Source: Gymnorhina tibicen
Taxonomy: Eukaryota; Chordata; Aves; Passeriformes; Artamidae
DNA: 64,000 nucleotides
Direction: 5' to 3'
Assembly: GCA_013399875.1 (NCBI GenBank)
Contig: VXAZ01007517.1
Location: forward strand, 434,001 to 498,000
Below are positions 62,101 to 64,000 of the stretch, one piece after another. The notes under the pieces are model-generated. The model was given only the letters and a program-made list of their open reading frames with translations, did not search any database and had not been told where the DNA came from. Both the position numbers and the translations under genes were made by a program. Within the stretch, counting starts at the first letter, position 1, and each line of letters starts with the position of its first letter.

Positions 62101-63942
62101 TTCTGCATTAGCTGATTGTTTCCATCAGTCTCCTTTCCTCCTTCCCCCCATTTTTCACACCTCCTACTGTGCATGAATGCCTGCTGCATCATTTATTTTT
62201 GCAATGTGTAAACTGTTACTTCCTCCAACAAATCAGATCTGCTTAGGGCTAAATTAAAGATCTGAAGTGGCGACCATCCTTCTAGCCTGATGTTTTAAGA
62301 TATCAGTGCTATTCAAGAAGCAGGCTGCCCTGTTCTGCCTATAGATATTTATTAATTCTGAAAAAGGAATTATGGAATCAGAAATGAATTATTTTGGCAT
62401 AAAAACAAAATGAGAAGAATCAGTTCCAGGAAACACAAGCTACGGTCCTTCCAATGAGAAGAAATCTGGAAAGTAACAGGGTGAGAAATAATTGACCTCT
62501 CTTTGGTGCCTCCAAGCAGTGGGCAGGAGTGCCTGGAACTCACATTTTAGTGCCAAGGTTCAAGGTCATGATATGGACTGATTTAAAATGGACAGATTTG
62601 GCTAAGATAGAAGACAGAGTGTGGCCTCTTTGTATAGATCTTCTGCTGATGTGAGTTCTTCACATATCTCAAAATAGCTTCCTTGGCTGCAATCGAAAGA
62701 TTTTTCTTGTGTGAAAGGATTTGCAGGATGAAGTCTGTACATTGTGTACTCTTTTATTTAAAATAAAAGACGTGATGCTACACTAGTCTGGTATCTCAGC
62801 AATGATTGTTGTAATTTCCAGGACAGGAGCTGACACATATATCCAGAGGGATGATACAACCTGTCTGACATGTCTCAGGATAGGTCAAGCCATGCCACTG
62901 GCCCTCTGGAGGTGTCACTGGCTGTAAAAGGAATTGAATGTGCCAGGTGGGAGGACAGGTCTGTATTTTAGGTTGCTGATGATTGGTGAGATGAATTTCT
63001 TTTCCAGGAGAGGCTCTTGGCATATGGTGAAGACAGGATCTCTGTCAAAGCAGGCTTGTGGTTTTGCATCAAACTGCTCTTTTTTCCCTCTCAGGGCATG
63101 TTCGTATTTCTAGAGGTATGAGCCATTAAAGGAAAGGAATCGCCCCCTTGGCAGATAGATTTTGGAGTACATTTGCACCATAATCACTGAAAGGTTGTCT
63201 GCTTCTTCCTTCTCACTCCATCATCAAGCCATGGAAGGTTCCAGCTGCATTTCTTTTCTTAGTTTGCAGTCTGTAAAAGGGTTAAATCTAGGAAAGTAAC
63301 CTGACCTCTGCTCCAGAGGGGAGGGAATACCATGAGAGTAAACAGAAAACACACCCAGCTAAAGGTTTGAGTCGCGCTCACTTTTAGCATCTCACACCAA
63401 TGCTCTAGCAAAGTTCTATTGCATTTTAAAAAATTTCACTATACCAGTGTTTCTTATTACTATGGGAAATGCACATCTAATCATGTATTAATTGATGTGA
63501 CTAACATCTGTTTCATGTGGTTTGTTCTGTTTTGCATCCTCTTCTGAAGTGATAGCATTAAATCTGTTGAGTTGGGTGTTCTGGTTTTGGTCTTTTCCTT
63601 TAAAATATAGATGAAATATGAAAGAGTGAAGAACTGCAGCTTGTGCTCAGGGAGAGGTGACAGTGGTGACAGTCTTTAATCCCTGTGGGAGCTTGTTTAG
63701 CCCTGAGAAAGTTTGTGGTTGCATTTTACTTTTGTTGTATAAAGCAGTTGCACCAGGAAGGACCATGAAAAAGAAATAAAAAAAGAATCCCTAAACCTGC
63801 CCAGGTGCATGTACCTTTTTGGTATGGTTGCAACAGTGGCTGGATGATTGCTTTCAGTTTGTATCAATTTAAGTAAATCCAGCTAAGTAAGCGTGTCTCC
63901 AAATACTCAGGGATTTCTCGGCAAATATTTGGGCACCCAAAT
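56118..63942. other. Non-coding DNA with no recognisable gene
   Basis: I see no gene. The region is AT-rich. The longest open frames are 140 codons at 57582-58004 (-), 106 codons at 57663-57983 (+, overlapping it) and 105 codons at 60556-60873 (+); none has a domain I recognise. A (TA)n run lies near 58567-58576 and a T/G-rich run at 59692-59731. A GC-richer patch at about 60410-60900 shows no exon-like signature I can defend. Confidence 0.5.
59692..59731 (+). repeat. (GTTT)n / poly(T) simple repeat
   Basis: T runs are broken at regular intervals by single G residues, giving GTTTGTTTGTTT near the end. No target-site duplication or element body was found beside it, so I treat it as a microsatellite. 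Confidence 0.75.
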
Positions 63943-63980
63943 CAGCTGCTGCTGGCTGCTGGAGCTGTGCTGCTGCTCAG
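63943..63980 (+). repeat. CTG/GCT-rich imperfect trinucleotide run
   Basis: CTGCTGCTGGCTGCTGGAGC and the following TGCTGCTGCTC form an imperfect (CTG)n stretch near the end of the window. One frame reads as a leucine/alanine-rich hydrophobic string, but it has no upstream ATG and the window stops soon after, so I do not call it coding. Confidence 0.6.
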
Positions 63981-64000
63981 GACAGAAGCTGGAGCTATTT

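Noticed and set aside
63877..64000. Hydrophobic leucine/alanine string resembling a signal peptide at the window end
   Set aside because: The frame has no ATG after the preceding stop, and the string is the direct translation of a CTG-rich simple repeat.

Overview
The window looks like non-coding vertebrate nuclear DNA from a bird, most likely a songbird. The support is two 3' fragments of chicken-repeat-1 (CR1) LINEs with the avian-type 3' tail, plus three endogenous retrovirus LTRs. One LTR (55581-56112) matches the avian ERVL LTR pattern, and another (15914-16538) has the songbird-type end reading CCAAACCAGCACA on the minus strand. The base composition is AT-rich, stop codons are dense in all frames, and there are no operons, ribosome-binding sites or other prokaryotic features.

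I recognise no protein-coding gene, tRNA, rRNA or CRISPR array. Open reading frames in the window are short, unrelated to known families, and explained by chance, pyrimidine bias or retroelement sequence. The DNA could be intergenic or lie inside a large intron; the sequence alone does not decide this.

Layout: 1-15.9 kb is unique-looking DNA with small repeats (an AT-rich inverted block at 0.7 kb, a 13-bp tandem repeat at 1.5 kb, a G-quadruplex motif at 2.3 kb). From 15.9 to 17.7 kb there are two different solo LTRs, both on the minus strand and both bounded by target-site duplications. From 17.7 to 27.8 kb the DNA is unique-looking. A CR1 3' end sits at 27.8-28.4 kb inside pyrimidine-rich DNA. 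From 28.4 to 50.8 kb the DNA is mostly unique-looking, with a pyrimidine-rich stretch at 33.65-34.85 kb followed by a 42-bp tandem duplication. An older CR1 lies at 50.8-51.2 kb. An ERVL-type LTR on the minus strand lies at 55.6-56.1 kb, next to a (CAAAC)-type simple repeat. From 56.1 to 64.0 kb the DNA is unique-looking, ending in a CTG/GCT-rich run.

There is no set of genes here that works together, and I found no convincing new biological system. The best-supported observations are the paired solo LTRs, the 18-bp in-frame duplication inside the younger CR1, and a scattered short motif that looks like an ancient repeat family.
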